Assembly: GCA_025766275.1 (NCBI GenBank)
Contig: JAFKAC010000014.1
Span: 620,001 to 684,000 of the forward strand
Source: Lactarius indigo
Taxonomy: Eukaryota; Basidiomycota; Agaricomycetes; Russulales; Russulaceae
DNA length: 64,000 bases
Reading direction: 5' to 3'
Shown here piece after piece: positions 10,450-20,039 of the stretch. A program made the position numbers and the translations under genes. The notes beneath the pieces are model-generated. The model worked only from the letters and a program-made list of their open reading frames with translations. It made no database searches and was not told where the DNA came from. Position 1 is the stretch's first letter, and each line of letters opens with the position of its first letter.

Positions 10450-11769
10450 TCAGTTATCTGTTACCAAGTCAAGATCCGATACAGTCAGATCACTTAAGTC
10501 TATTTGCAGGGCATTAGATGACTCACTGCAATAGGTGGCAATCTCAGAGTTGTCTAGACTCTCAATATCAACTATTGATTGTGCGCCCGCTGGAGGTGGT
10601 CGCGACATATCAACATCAAAATTGGAGTTGTATTCTTCATCAATAAACTTCTCAATCCGAGGGCGCATTTGTGCATCCACATCAGCGAAGTGCTGCTCAA
10701 GCGTCTTCGCGGTCTGAACTGTAGCGGGTACATTCAGCCACTCTGCGAGCGTCATAGCGGTATTAATGGAAGGAAAGAAGCCAGGAGACCTCTGAGGGGT
10801 AGAGGATTCGACTTCTGTACGAGTAGAGACCCCAGATGACCCAATATGGATCACCTTGTGAGAAGTGGGTGGAGATAGTGTGGAAATGGAAGCAATGTGG
10901 GAATACTGGGGAGTGCTGCCACATGCTTTGCCTTTCCCTTTTCCTCTGCCATGGCCGGAACCATGTCCTCCACGCTGCCGGTTAGGCTGCTGCTGGGGAG
11001 ACGGGCCGGGGGCATTAGAAGTAGAAGGCTGTGGCTGCTGCTGATTACCCTGCTTAGAGAAGTGAGGGTTATTGCGCTTGCGCTTAACGGCAGAAAGCTT
11101 CTGCACATTATGAGCACCCTTGTGCTGTCCACAATTAGTTTTGGTCTCAAACTGCCCAATGACTACAGCAGCAACTGAGTCGAGTTTGAGATCTGTAGTG
11201 GCAGTGGCACTACAGATAATGGGAATAAGATTCTCCCATTTCTGAGGAAGAGCGGACATGGCAATTAACGCCTGAAGGGGGGGCTTTATCGCAAGTGTAG
11301 TAGCATTAGCACCAGTGCCGACTGTTATTGCCCCAAGACGAGAGAAGGCAGCTGCCATCTTCTCAAATGTTGCTACAGGGTTCTGGTTAGGATTGAAGCG
11401 AATAGAAATCACTTCTTTGAAGTCCTTGTAGATGTGGGGTAAAGAGACCGCTCCATAGCGATCTTTAACCACATTTCAGAGAACCTGGGCAGAGGTACCA
11501 GTGACTGCTTGTTGGATCACAGGAGAGAGACAAAGGGTAAGATTACCCCTAGCCATCTCATCACTGCGACGCCAAGCAGCTTGAACATCAGTGGTGGCAG
11601 TTGTGTCAAGAGGGATAGAACCATCGACATAACCCCAGAGTTCTTGGGACATGAAGAAGGCTTGCATGGCATTCGACCAGATGGCCCAGTTAGAGCCATT
11701 GAACATGGGGACAAGGGCAGTAAGTTGCGAGGACATAGTTGGTGATAAATCTGTTGGCTTTGAGAACAT
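10450..11769 (-). pseudogene. Copia Gag, broken
   Basis: The N-terminal copia Gag region. It shows the UBN2-type start (LVPMFNGSNWAIWSNAMQAF), then YGAVSLPHIYKDF and SALPQKWENLIPI, and a basic Gly/Arg/Lys-rich nucleic-acid-binding tail. A TGA at 11476-11478 stands where copia Gag normally has Trp (QVL-stop-NVVKDRYG), and a second TGA at 10450-10452 separates it from the protease part. Both could come from single transitions. No classical CCHC knuckle is visible. Confidence 0.85.
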
Positions 11770-12113
11770 CAGTATCAGAGTTTCATCATAATACTGAGTG
11801 AGATAATAAAGCCAGCATTAATCCGTTTGACTACAGAGCAAACTCTGCAGACTTTGGTCTTTGGAGACTACCATAGTCTATGCCAAAAGAACTGCTCGGC
11901 CATGTCAACGTTAGACAGTGGGCCAAGTCTGTGTACTCCTCTAGAGTACAATACTAGGTCTGTTATGAACCAGGGCGCCTTCCAGGGTCTGTTCACTGTG
12001 TCTCATAACAAATCTGTTCTTCCATAGGAGATACAGATAGTATGAGTGCACCACCACTGGATGCTACTTCGTCAAGAAGTGCAATGGCAAGCCCTGTAAC
12101 AGGGCCCATAACC

Positions 12114-12514
12114 TGTTGCGCAGCAAAAGCCTTACAGGCTAAAGCGCAGCACACAGGAGGGACATTCTCACCTTTGCAGTAGGTTGAGAGACTGTTTGAG
12201 AGGGGAGAGTGTGCACAAGTGAAGAGGGGTGAAGTTCTGTATTTGCCTCCCTCCCCATAGGAGGATATTTATGCTCTATGGCCCCACCATGTCCATTTGC
12301 GCAAAAGTGATGAGTAAAGGCGTCCACAATATCGCATTTTTACACACGCCTAATGTGTTTCGCACTTCTGAGACAGTCATGAGACTTCTCCTCATCACCG
12401 GACATGATACGCCCACTACTGTACATATCCTGACTTGCCTAATATGGTAAACATAGTACCGTAATGTTGTGACTGCTATAGATAAGGTCCTTATGTACTT
12501 ATCATGTTCCAACA
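12114..12514 (-). repeat. Copia LTR, 5' side, 401 bp
   Basis: It starts TGTTGCGCAG and ends TTCCAACA. It is 56 bp longer than the other LTR because of a segment around 12294-12350 that the other copy lacks. On the minus strand the LTR is followed by GGTTATGGGCCC (12102-12113), the expected position of the primer-binding site. The stretch 12515-12771 to its right holds no recognisable gene. Confidence 0.9.
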
Positions 12515-12784
12515 TGTATTGGGTACTGAAGGCTTTGACATGAAATTTGATTCACCCACAAGCAAGTGACAACGAAGCATGGGCTGCATGGGTGTGTGCA
12601 AGGGCGTGTGTATACTATGAGTGTGATCCCGAGGTTAGGATCCAGACCAAGAGAACAACAGGTAGATGGTCCAGAAGAACACGCAGAGATTTGCCGAACA
12701 GGCATAGTCCAAGGTCACAGGGAGAGAGAGAGTTTTTCTTTTACTGTAAGCGCTTGTGTAAATGGTAACACAATAGATAGTACA

Positions 12785-14736
12785 AGCCCCTCTTCCTCTT
12801 ACCACCACCATCCCCTATGTCTTCTGATTATACTAAGTACGATCCAGACAACAACCCATTGGCCAACATGTTCAATGAGACTCTTGACCGTGCCATTGCT
12901 TCTGGACGGGTCCCAGCTGACCCTGCTGCCACTCCCCCTCTCCATGACAATGACAGACGAGGTGTTGACTAAATCCTCGATTGTTTTGCTAATATCAATG
13001 CTGATGTCACCAGGGTTAACCTGATGGCTGAGCTCATCAACATCCTCAACGCTCCTGTTGGCCTCCTTGATGGCCTCTCTCCCCTGCACTGGCTTGGCCT
13101 CAACCCCCTGGTCAGGCTGGGCGCTCCTCTTGACCATCTTGGCCCCTCTCCTCCTCCCCCCCCATTCCCACTTCAAGATGTGCACTCCGCCATCTCCAAC
13201 ATCCTGGATGAGACCTTGGCCCCATCTTTTTCCATCCTGCTGAGAGGTGCCACTGCAACCTCCCGTGCATTGGAGGTGATCACTGGTCGTCTTGACTCCA
13301 TCGAAACCCACATACACTCCCCCCCTCTTGCCCCAGCACCTGTTGTGGAGGCCCTGCCCATTCCTCCCCCTGCAACATCCCCTCAGAAAATGGACATGGA
13401 CCCCACTCCAAAGCCCCCCCCTTCCCCCACTCCCCCTGTTTCAAAGCCTCGTGCCCTGAAACCCTCTGCCCAGACTCCCATGCCTGCTCCAGCTAAGGCC
13501 AAGCCCACCCCAGCGCCTGCTCCTGCCAAACCCTCACACCCTGCTAAACCTTCCTTTGCCACTATGGCAAGGACTCCAGCATGACCCTCTCTGGTCATGT
13601 CTCTTTGCCCACCAGCTGAAGGTACCACTAACCCTCCTGCAGTCCATCACACCCCCCAGGAGATAGTGACCCACCTTAACGCTGTGCTCCATTTGGAAGG
13701 ACACGCGGTCTCCCTGTCTGCTGCTAGGTGGACAGCTAGGAACAACCTCATGGTCACTGCTGGACCCAACACCACGGCGCATCACCTCACCTCCTCTTCC
13801 CACCTTATCTCTGACAGCCTTGCAACTTTCCTCTCTGCCGACTCTTCCCCACTCCCTGTCCTGGCCAGGGAGAATTGCAAATGGTCTCACCTCCTTGTCA
13901 ATGGCATTCCCACCAGAGCTTCCCCTACCTGTGGACCTTATGCCCCCTCCGAACTCCATGCAGCCCTCCTGGCAGACAACCCCACCTGCTGAGGCCTGAG
14001 ATTCACACAGCCCCCATCTTGGGTGAGGGCACCGAGCACATACCAACCTGGATCAGTCTCGTCCTTGGTGCTGACCTTTGAGGACCCTTCTGGGGACTCA
14101 TTGCACTCACTCTTGGCAGACAAGGTCCTCTTTGCCTTCAGGCATATCGGGGAGCTGAAGCACTGGAAGGCCAAGCCCAGAAGCAAGGCTGTGGCCCCTC
14201 CGGCTGCTTCCTCCTGAGGACTCGCTCCTCTTTCTCACTATTACGTCCCCCTGTTCATTTCTCACCTTCCTTTCGCAATTACTGCCCCCCTCTCTCGCAC
14301 CGGCCTGGACACTTACGTGCCCAGGCCACCACACTTTTCACTTCGGTACCCAGGCTTCCTCTTGCAAGGTGCCTCACACTCCCATGATCCTTCGCTTAGT
14401 CACACACTCCTTACAACATGTTTCATAACTCTCCATCTGTTTCATTTCCCTCCTACTCACTCTCATCCCCCACCCCCCTTCCTTGCCATTTGTGGTCTAG
14501 CCAGGCCATGAGTCCCCTCTTATGGGGATGTTTCCTGTTTACCTAGTGGAGGTAGTTTAGACTGTAGCTTGGTGACGCTGGTCAGGGTAGGAGCAGGGGT
14601 GGCAACATCCGGTGTGACTGAGCACTCGGTGACCACCCTGTGGGGTTTACATACAGAGTAGTGGGCTGGGGGTGGAGGACTGGTCTTGTATGTACTTACT
14701 GTCCCAGAATAAACATGGTTTTTTTTTAAAAAAAAA
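12785..14736 (+). mobile_element. ORF1-only LINE-type non-LTR retrotransposon
   Basis: An element of about 1.95 kb with one long ORF1-like frame, an untranslated 3' region and a terminal A-tract (14728-14738). It is flanked by AATAGATAGTACA (12772-12784) and AATAGATATTACA (14737-14749), a 13-bp target duplication with one mismatch. There is no endonuclease or reverse transcriptase, although both ends appear present. It therefore looks like a non-autonomous half-LINE, or a copy with an internal deletion, mobilised in trans. The interval 14750-15136 holds no gene. Confidence 0.75.
12817..14217 (+). pseudogene. LINE ORF1 (Gag-like), three in-frame stops
   Basis: A single frame of 467 codons from the ATG at 12817. 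The N-terminal part contains LANMFNETLDRAIASGRVP. It is followed by a long Pro/Ala/Lys-rich linker and FATMARTPA, a context common before the conserved part of basidiomycete LINE ORF1 proteins. A C-terminal globular segment has LSAARWTARNNLMVTAGPNT. Stops lie at 12970-12972 (TAA), 13582-13584 (TGA) and 13990-13992 (TGA). No frameshift occurs over 1.4 kb, so decay here is by base substitution only. No zinc knuckle is seen. Confidence 0.7.
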
Positions 14737-15136
14737 AATAGATATTACAGTAGTTTTCATATCGATAGAACACTTTTCCAAAAAGCATTGATTGGGCAGG
14801 ATTCAGGAACCCCTGCATTGAGGCTAACCACTGGCTCACTGGTTTTTATTGAAATCTTTTCGAAATGATAATAATAATAATATATCGGAAAAATGACTAA
14901 AAAAATGCAATTATAGCCTCTGGAGTACCTATGCATTGACATAGTGCCCTCCTTAGTAGGATGGTAGTCCATCTGAAGCATTGTATGAAACAGCTTGCAG
15001 ACAGAAAGAGCAGCAGTGCATCAGGGAAAACCTCCCAAGGTAATTGGTGATAATCGGAGCTCTGGTAGCTAGATTATCAAAATTATCTTGCCACACCTAT
15101 TTTAGCAATCCTGTAGCCCACTTCTCGCAAGTATCC

Positions 15137-16290
15137 TTACTGCTCACCCCCGGCCTCCCGCTCCTTCTGCTGCCACTCATGCTCAGCCTTCCACTCCTCT
15201 ATATTCTGTGCCTCTTGTCATGGACACTCTATTTTTGCCTTATTTTTCTGTATTTTTATGGATTTATTTGGTAAAGATACAAGTCTCCAACATTGTGCTC
15301 AAATGTCCAAGTCCTTATCATTAGATAAGATAGTTAGCCACGTGATGCCAACATGTGCACCTACAAGCATGTGACCCTGGGATAGTAACTTCCTTATTGG
15401 ATGTTACCTCTTTAGGTCACCTTCCACATTAGTATAGTAGTTTCTTATTGGATGATAAGCAGGGAAGGTTCTAGATAGTTCTAGACTACGTTGTCATAGG
15501 GTTGTGACTCATAGATAAGGACATGTCATTGTTCTGTCAGCGTTAATGACTGTGCATCAGTCAGCACAATAGATAACACTATTATTAGATACGATGTGTC
15601 AGCGCCTGACTCATTACTATTACACATACCTTTAGTAATAAGGTTAATATTCGATCTCAGCTGCAGCACAGTATATAAACCCTCATGTAGCATCCTGAGT
15701 GGAACCAACTTGTCCTCTTGGTTCTCCACTCAGGTATGCATTCCCTTGTACTTCCCTTTATCTTCTCCAATATTAACTTGTCCTCTTGGTTCTCCACTCA
15801 GCGTGCCACAGCGTGATCACCTTGCCTTTGGTCTTGCATAAAGACCTCAAGTGTGCATATTCTCTGTTGTGACTGTATGTTCGGCGTGTGACTTGTCTCC
15901 ACGCTAGGCTTGGGTGTGCTACCTGTTCAGTTCACTTACCTCACCTTGGTCTAGTTGTACGCAATAAGTCATACCACTACACCTCTGCTGTGGCAGCAGC
16001 TTCCAAGAGTGTGCACTGCTCCTCAGCCTTCTGTGCTGTGGCAGTGGTGGTGATGATTGCAGCCATCTCAGCCTTTTTGTGCTCGAGGTGTGCCTGGTCC
16101 ATCATCTCAACCTGCTGGATCACACTCTTGTTGTGCCCATGGTAATGGGCACTTGGCCATGGGGTTGTGTATGCAACAAGCATGGACACCAACTCAATGA
16201 GGTCATCTAGCTTTGAGCGCTTCAGGAGGTGGTCTTCAGGAGGTGGTGACATCCAGTCATCGCTTGTCTCCTCGGCTGTGTCATCCTTAG
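15137..16290 (-). pseudogene. Unknown coiled-coil gene split by a solo LTR
   Basis: On the minus strand the frame runs from about 16290 to 15987, is interrupted by a solo LTR, and continues from 15215 to a stop at 15137-15139. The two parts read in the same frame once the LTR and one CCTCT copy are removed. The segment contains SPPPEDHLLKRSKLDDLIEL and then a Glu/Gln/Lys/Ala-rich region likely to form a coiled coil (KAEEQCTLLEAAATAE, then EWKAEHEWQQKERE). Upstream exons were not identified. No family recognised. The stretch 16291-16456 has no clear coding content. Confidence 0.5.
15216..15981 (+). mobile_element. Solo LTR of the gypsy-1 family, TSD CCTCT
   Basis: 766 bp, starting TGTCATGGAC and ending CCACTACA. 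It is closely similar to the LTRs of the element at 18565-26538. It is flanked by CCTCT at 15211-15215 and 15982-15986, a perfect 5-bp target duplication. It contains the family TATA box TATATAAA followed about 35 nt later by AACTTGTCCT. It carries more C-to-T type changes than the other copies (for example CATGG for CACGG at the start), so it is probably older. Confidence 0.92.
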
Positions 16291-16456
16291 TTGGGCATCA
16301 GTGCCGCAAAACAAGAAGGGAAAAAGAAAACTGCACCTAAGAGTTTCAGTTTCTGATAGTACTCCTATTCCACTGGCCCAGGAGCTAAGCTTGCAGCAAG
16401 GTTAATCAAGGACGATAGCGGAAAAGAAGATGGCTCACATCATGGGCTGCCTAAAT

Positions 16457-16854
16457 TGTTACAGCTCAGCAGGGCTGTGACTTCCTGTACTTCTGTCATG
16501 GAACTTCTGCTTGGAAGAAGTTTGGGGTTTTTGCTGGCAAGGGTTTTGACTTAGAGATGAGAGTTGGGGACTTGCAGGGCAAGTGAGTGGGTGACAAAAC
16601 TAGAGCTGTATTTCAACAAAGAGTAGACAAGTATCTATGGTACTACGAGCCTCTACTTATACTCTTACAAGACTGGGTTTTTCTAAGCTATTTTCTGAGA
16701 AACGTGAGCTGGCAAACCATAAGCTGGCATACAGTGAGGTGGCATACTATGAGTCATCAAACTATTGAGCTGGCAGAACTTCTGTTGTACAAAAGAAAGA
16801 GCAAACGGAATCCAAACCCCTTGAGTGTGACCATGATGTCATGGAGGTGTGACA
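16457..16854 (-). repeat. LTR of a gag-only element, 398 bp
   Basis: Read on the minus strand it begins TGTCACACC and ends CTGTAACA, and contains a TATA-like GAGTATAAGTAG. Immediately before it on the minus strand is the purine tract AAGAAAGGGGGC, as expected next to a 3' LTR. A short gag-like frame lies just upstream. No second copy is in the window, so the boundaries rest on TG...CA ends and the purine tract. Confidence 0.6.
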
Positions 16855-16887
16855 TAGCCCCCTTTCTTGAATCGACATCTTGTTGAT

Positions 16888-17430
16888 TTAATCTCTGCAG
16901 TCTTCAACTTCGTAGTCGATGTCAAAGATATCATCTATTGTGAACTCATGGTCTTTGAGTTTGTGATCGCAGTGTTTGGCAGCTTCTCAAGTTTCGTGTT
17001 GGGTGTAAGGGTGGGCAGAACAGTGTTGTCGCTGAAGGCTTTGTGTTGCTCACTCTCAGTCAACTGCTCGTCCAGCTAGTGCAAGCCAGGGGTAGAAGGT
17101 GAGTATGTGGGTGTGAGCCCGATTGATGAGACAGATGCGTCGGTTGAGACAGCACGTGTGTGATTGGCAACACTTGAAGCTAAGATGGTCAAGGTGGCCA
17201 CACCAGGTGCAGGGTGGCATCCTGTTGGGTGGAATACCTTGAGCGCGCCATTCTTGATTGGACTGTCAAACTTGTTGTTGTTGAGTTGTGGGAGAGAAGA
17301 CAGGTTGCCTGGAAGTGCGGTTTTCTTCATCATGGAGTCGTGGGAACTTGAGACAACGAGCGACTTGCATGGCTTCAGCATAAGAGCGTGCCATAGGTTG
17401 GGGTGGCATGGGGACTGGGATTTGGCAGCC
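16888..17430 (-). pseudogene. Truncated Gag-like frame with CCHC zinc knuckle
   Basis: Minus-strand coding remnant ending at a stop at 16888-16890, 33 nt from the 3' LTR. It contains PMARSYAEAMQ, then GIPPNRMPPCTWCGHLDHLS whose Cys and His fit a CX2CX4HX4C knuckle, and an acidic C-terminus with FDIDYEVEDC. The frame shifts at least once. No protease or polymerase lies between the knuckle and the LTR. Its N-terminal side is cut off at about 17430 by the left terminus of the KDZ-type element. Likely a non-autonomous gag-only LTR element, or a copy that lost pol. Confidence 0.5.
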
Positions 17431-17436
17431 AATGGA

Positions 17437-17585
17437 TAGCGATGGCTTATGTAATTGATACCCCCAACCGACAGTGAGATTCTTTAATAGTTCATACTCA
17501 GCCGGCGCCGGCCGATGGCGGAGATTCCACCATAATTGATAGTCCAGCCGACGCCAGCTGGGTCGGAGATAATCGGAAATCCATG
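17437..17585 (+). repeat. Left terminal inverted repeat of the KDZ-type element
   Basis: The segment around TAATTGATACCCCCAACC and the inner block with CAGCCGGCGC reappear in reverse complement at 46908-47050. The outermost similarity is AGCG.TGGCTTATG. Further inside, the motif around ACTATCAATTA (as its complement) recurs near 17850-17890. The stretch 17586-18040, between this terminus and the KDZ stop codon, holds no gene. Confidence 0.8.
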
Positions 17586-18040
17586 CAGATAGTTCCATGA
17601 TAATGTAGGGTATCCAGAGATGCTCTTGAACTCAAATATTTGACTGGGTGAGCACTGTTTAGGTGTGTGAGATCATTGATCACCTGTTGAGATATGTACA
17701 GCAAATTGCATACATATCAGACAACTACAATTATATTGGACAAGTAATGAACATCTGATTGCAAGTCAATATATAATGATAGATGATCGGTGTTGGGGGA
17801 AATAGCTAATAACTAATAGTTCATACTCAGAATATACATGTCGGGAAATCCGCTGTAATGATAGTCCAACAGCATTGCCCAAAAGCGGACCTCCGCTTAA
17901 TTCCTGTCACAGGCAAATGGATATATATGAGAGGGGATCGGGGGGTTCGAGAAAAGCCATTCATTTCATTTGCAAGAACCAAACACTTATGTCAATTGAT
18001 ATGTACTATAGGAGGAATACATGAATCAGGACAAGCAATC

Positions 18041-18564
18041 TCATTTCATCTTACAGTGCTTCAATGGAGCATCAGTAATCGGAGTAAGAGCCTTTACAGA
18101 GCTTCTGGAAAGTCCCTCCCATGCATGCATCAGGTATGATGCATATGCTTGATGCCCCTTTAATGAACCTTGTGCAGCAATGATCATGAGTTTCTTCCAT
18201 GTCTCTGCTTTGGAATGGAAGTATGCTGGGATCCATTTAGCTTCATTATGGATGCTGTCTTGTTCCTCTGACCACCGCTCAAACTGTGCCCTTGCACAGA
18301 GCCAGTGAACCCTTTCAACTGTATGAATATATGAGCACATGAATATAGAATTCAATGGAGCACATACAATCATCCATCCATGTTCCATCATCTTCAGTGG
18401 TATTGCCAAAGCCCCAGATCCAGGATTGTTGTGTATTCCGCTGTCCTACTTGTTGTGATCCAAGGACCAATGTTGCTACACGGAGATCCTTTGAATGGAG
18501 CTTCAGGAGGTCCTGTGGAATGGGTGCAGCTTTGTGGAGCTTCCTATAGGCATCCCGTGCCATG
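18041..18564 (-). pseudogene. KDZ transposase, C-terminal part
   Basis: Last part of the KDZ gene, separated from the rest by the gypsy element at 18565-26538. Removing that element and one CCATG copy restores one continuous frame across the junction (IYSM followed by ARDAYRKL). It contains an LLKLHSKDLR segment, an intron of about 50 nt near 18314-18363, then HWLCARAQFERWSEEQ and EAKWIPAYFHSKAETW. The last two match the W-EE...EM.W..YF...A..W pattern found near the C-terminus of KDZ transposases. The stop is at 18041-18043. Confidence 0.85.
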
Positions 18565-19333
18565 TGTCACGGACGCTCCATTTTCGCCTTATTTTTCCGT
18601 ATTTTTACGGATTTATTTGGTAGAGATACGAGTCTCCAACGTTGAGTCAAACGTCCAAGTCCTTATCATTAGATATGATAAGATGGTTAGTCACGTGATG
18701 CCAACATGTGCACCCACAAGCACGTGACCCTGGGATAGTAACTTCCTTATTGGATTAATACCTCTTTAGGTCACCTTCCTCATTAGTACAGTAGTTTCTC
18801 ATTGGACGATAAGCAGGGAACATTCTAGATAGTTCTAGACTACGTTGTCATAGGGTTGTGACTCATAGATAAGGACACGTCATTGTTCTGTCAGCGTTAA
18901 TGACTGTGCATCAGTCAGCACAATAGATAACGCTATTATTAGACACGACGCGTCAGCGTCTGACTCATTACTATTACAGTACCTTTAGTAACAAGGTTTC
19001 AGTAGTAATTCGAACTCAGCCGCAGCATAGTATATAAACCCTCATGTAGCGTCCTGAGTGGAACCACTTGTCCTCTTGGTTCTCCACTCAGGTGCGTATT
19101 CCCTTGTACTTCCCCTTACCTCTCCCAATGTTAACTTGTCCTCTTGGTTCTCCACTCAGCGTGCCACTGCGTGATCACCTTGCCTTTGTCTTGTATAAAG
19201 ACTCACGTGTGCATATCTCCGCAGTGACTGTACGTTCGGCGCGTGACTTGTCTCCGCGCTAGGCTTGGGTGTGCACCAGTTCAGTTCACTTACCTTTCTT
19301 GGTCTAGTTGTCGCGATAAGTCATACCGCTACA
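18565..19333 (+). repeat. gypsy-1 5' LTR, 769 bp
   Basis: It begins TGTCACGGAC and ends CCGCTACA. A TATA box (TATATAAA, 19031-19038) lies about 35 nt before ACTTGTCCT (19066-19074), the predicted mRNA start. Differences from the 3' LTR are mostly single-base insertions and deletions. Confidence 0.95.
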
Positions 19334-19335
19334 TT

Positions 19336-19344
19336 AGGACAAGT
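19336..19344 (+). promoter_or_regulatory. Self-priming site of gypsy-1
   Basis: AGGACAAGT, two bases after the 5' LTR, is the exact reverse complement of ACTTGTCCT at 19066-19074 in the same LTR. The other LTR copies extend the match to 10 nt. The LTR segment lies at the predicted transcription start, so the mRNA 5' end could fold back and prime, as established for Tf1 of fission yeast. Confidence 0.7.
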
Positions 19345-20039
19345 TCTTCCTTCACACGCCCCTTTATCTTACCGGCGTTTTCTACTTTCCTTTCTAGGTG
19401 GTTGACGACCACAAGTCCCTTGTGTCACACACCTCACTCTTTGCCTGTGGACCTTCGTACGCAGAATCTGCGCTATCTTGGTACAACTCTAGTGTCCGTA
19501 AATCGGCATAGATTGTGCTTGCCTATAGGACTTTATCTGGTCATCAGTAAAGTTGGGTACTGCTTGCAGAACTGGTCACCACGCCAGATAAGCTGCAAGT
19601 GGAAGAGAAGCCTGCCAGGCCTAGCCTGCGACAGCTGTACGCGAAGTAAACAGAAAAGTTTGAGAGCGCTTCGGCGTGAGAGGCAGCCAATAGGTCGAGG
19701 AGACTGCGGCAGACAGCCTTGTGTTCTTGCACAAACATTACCCATTCCTGAGTGTTCCGTTATCGCCGCAGCCTCGCGCAGTGTGAAACATCACTGTGTA
19801 TTGGTCTTGCTTGATCGGACTCTCCAATCACCTTCGACTTAGCGCTTCGCGGTCGTCGTAACACGTCGTCACATATTACCACCTCCCATTTCCAAACTGC
19901 CTCGCATATTTGCGAACGTTCGTCAGCGTCTTCGACGTATCTTTCGGAGGAGACAGGAAAACAGTTCTTCCCTGTTCCAGCGCCCCCGTCGCCCCCACGT
20001 TCTTACTTCACTCCAAACTTAGCCTCTGCTTCGGCATCG

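Larger units (their letters stand above)
5633..12514 (-). mobile_element. Ty1/copia LTR retrotransposon, decayed
   Basis: Minus-strand element bounded by LTRs that begin TGTTG and end CCAACA. The internal order, read on the minus strand, is gag, protease, integrase, reverse transcriptase, RNase H, the copia order. The coding frame is kept over nearly the whole length but holds at least five stop codons and one frameshift, so the copy is dead. The 5-bp flanks differ (ATCGA left, TGTAT right), so no target duplication is present. The sequence 5978-6461 is 3' untranslated, with a purine-rich tract next to the left LTR. The sequence 11770-12113 is the leader. Confidence 0.93.

Noticed and set aside
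17266..17598. A 110-codon minus-strand gene across the left terminus
   Set aside because: The frame joins terminal-repeat sequence to the gag remnant, and its N-terminal half is the inverted repeat shared with 46908-47050.
19243..19842. A 199-codon frame with a Cys-containing stretch at the start of gypsy-1
   Set aside because: It begins inside the LTR, crosses the primer-binding site and shows no match to known Gag order; composition suggests chance.
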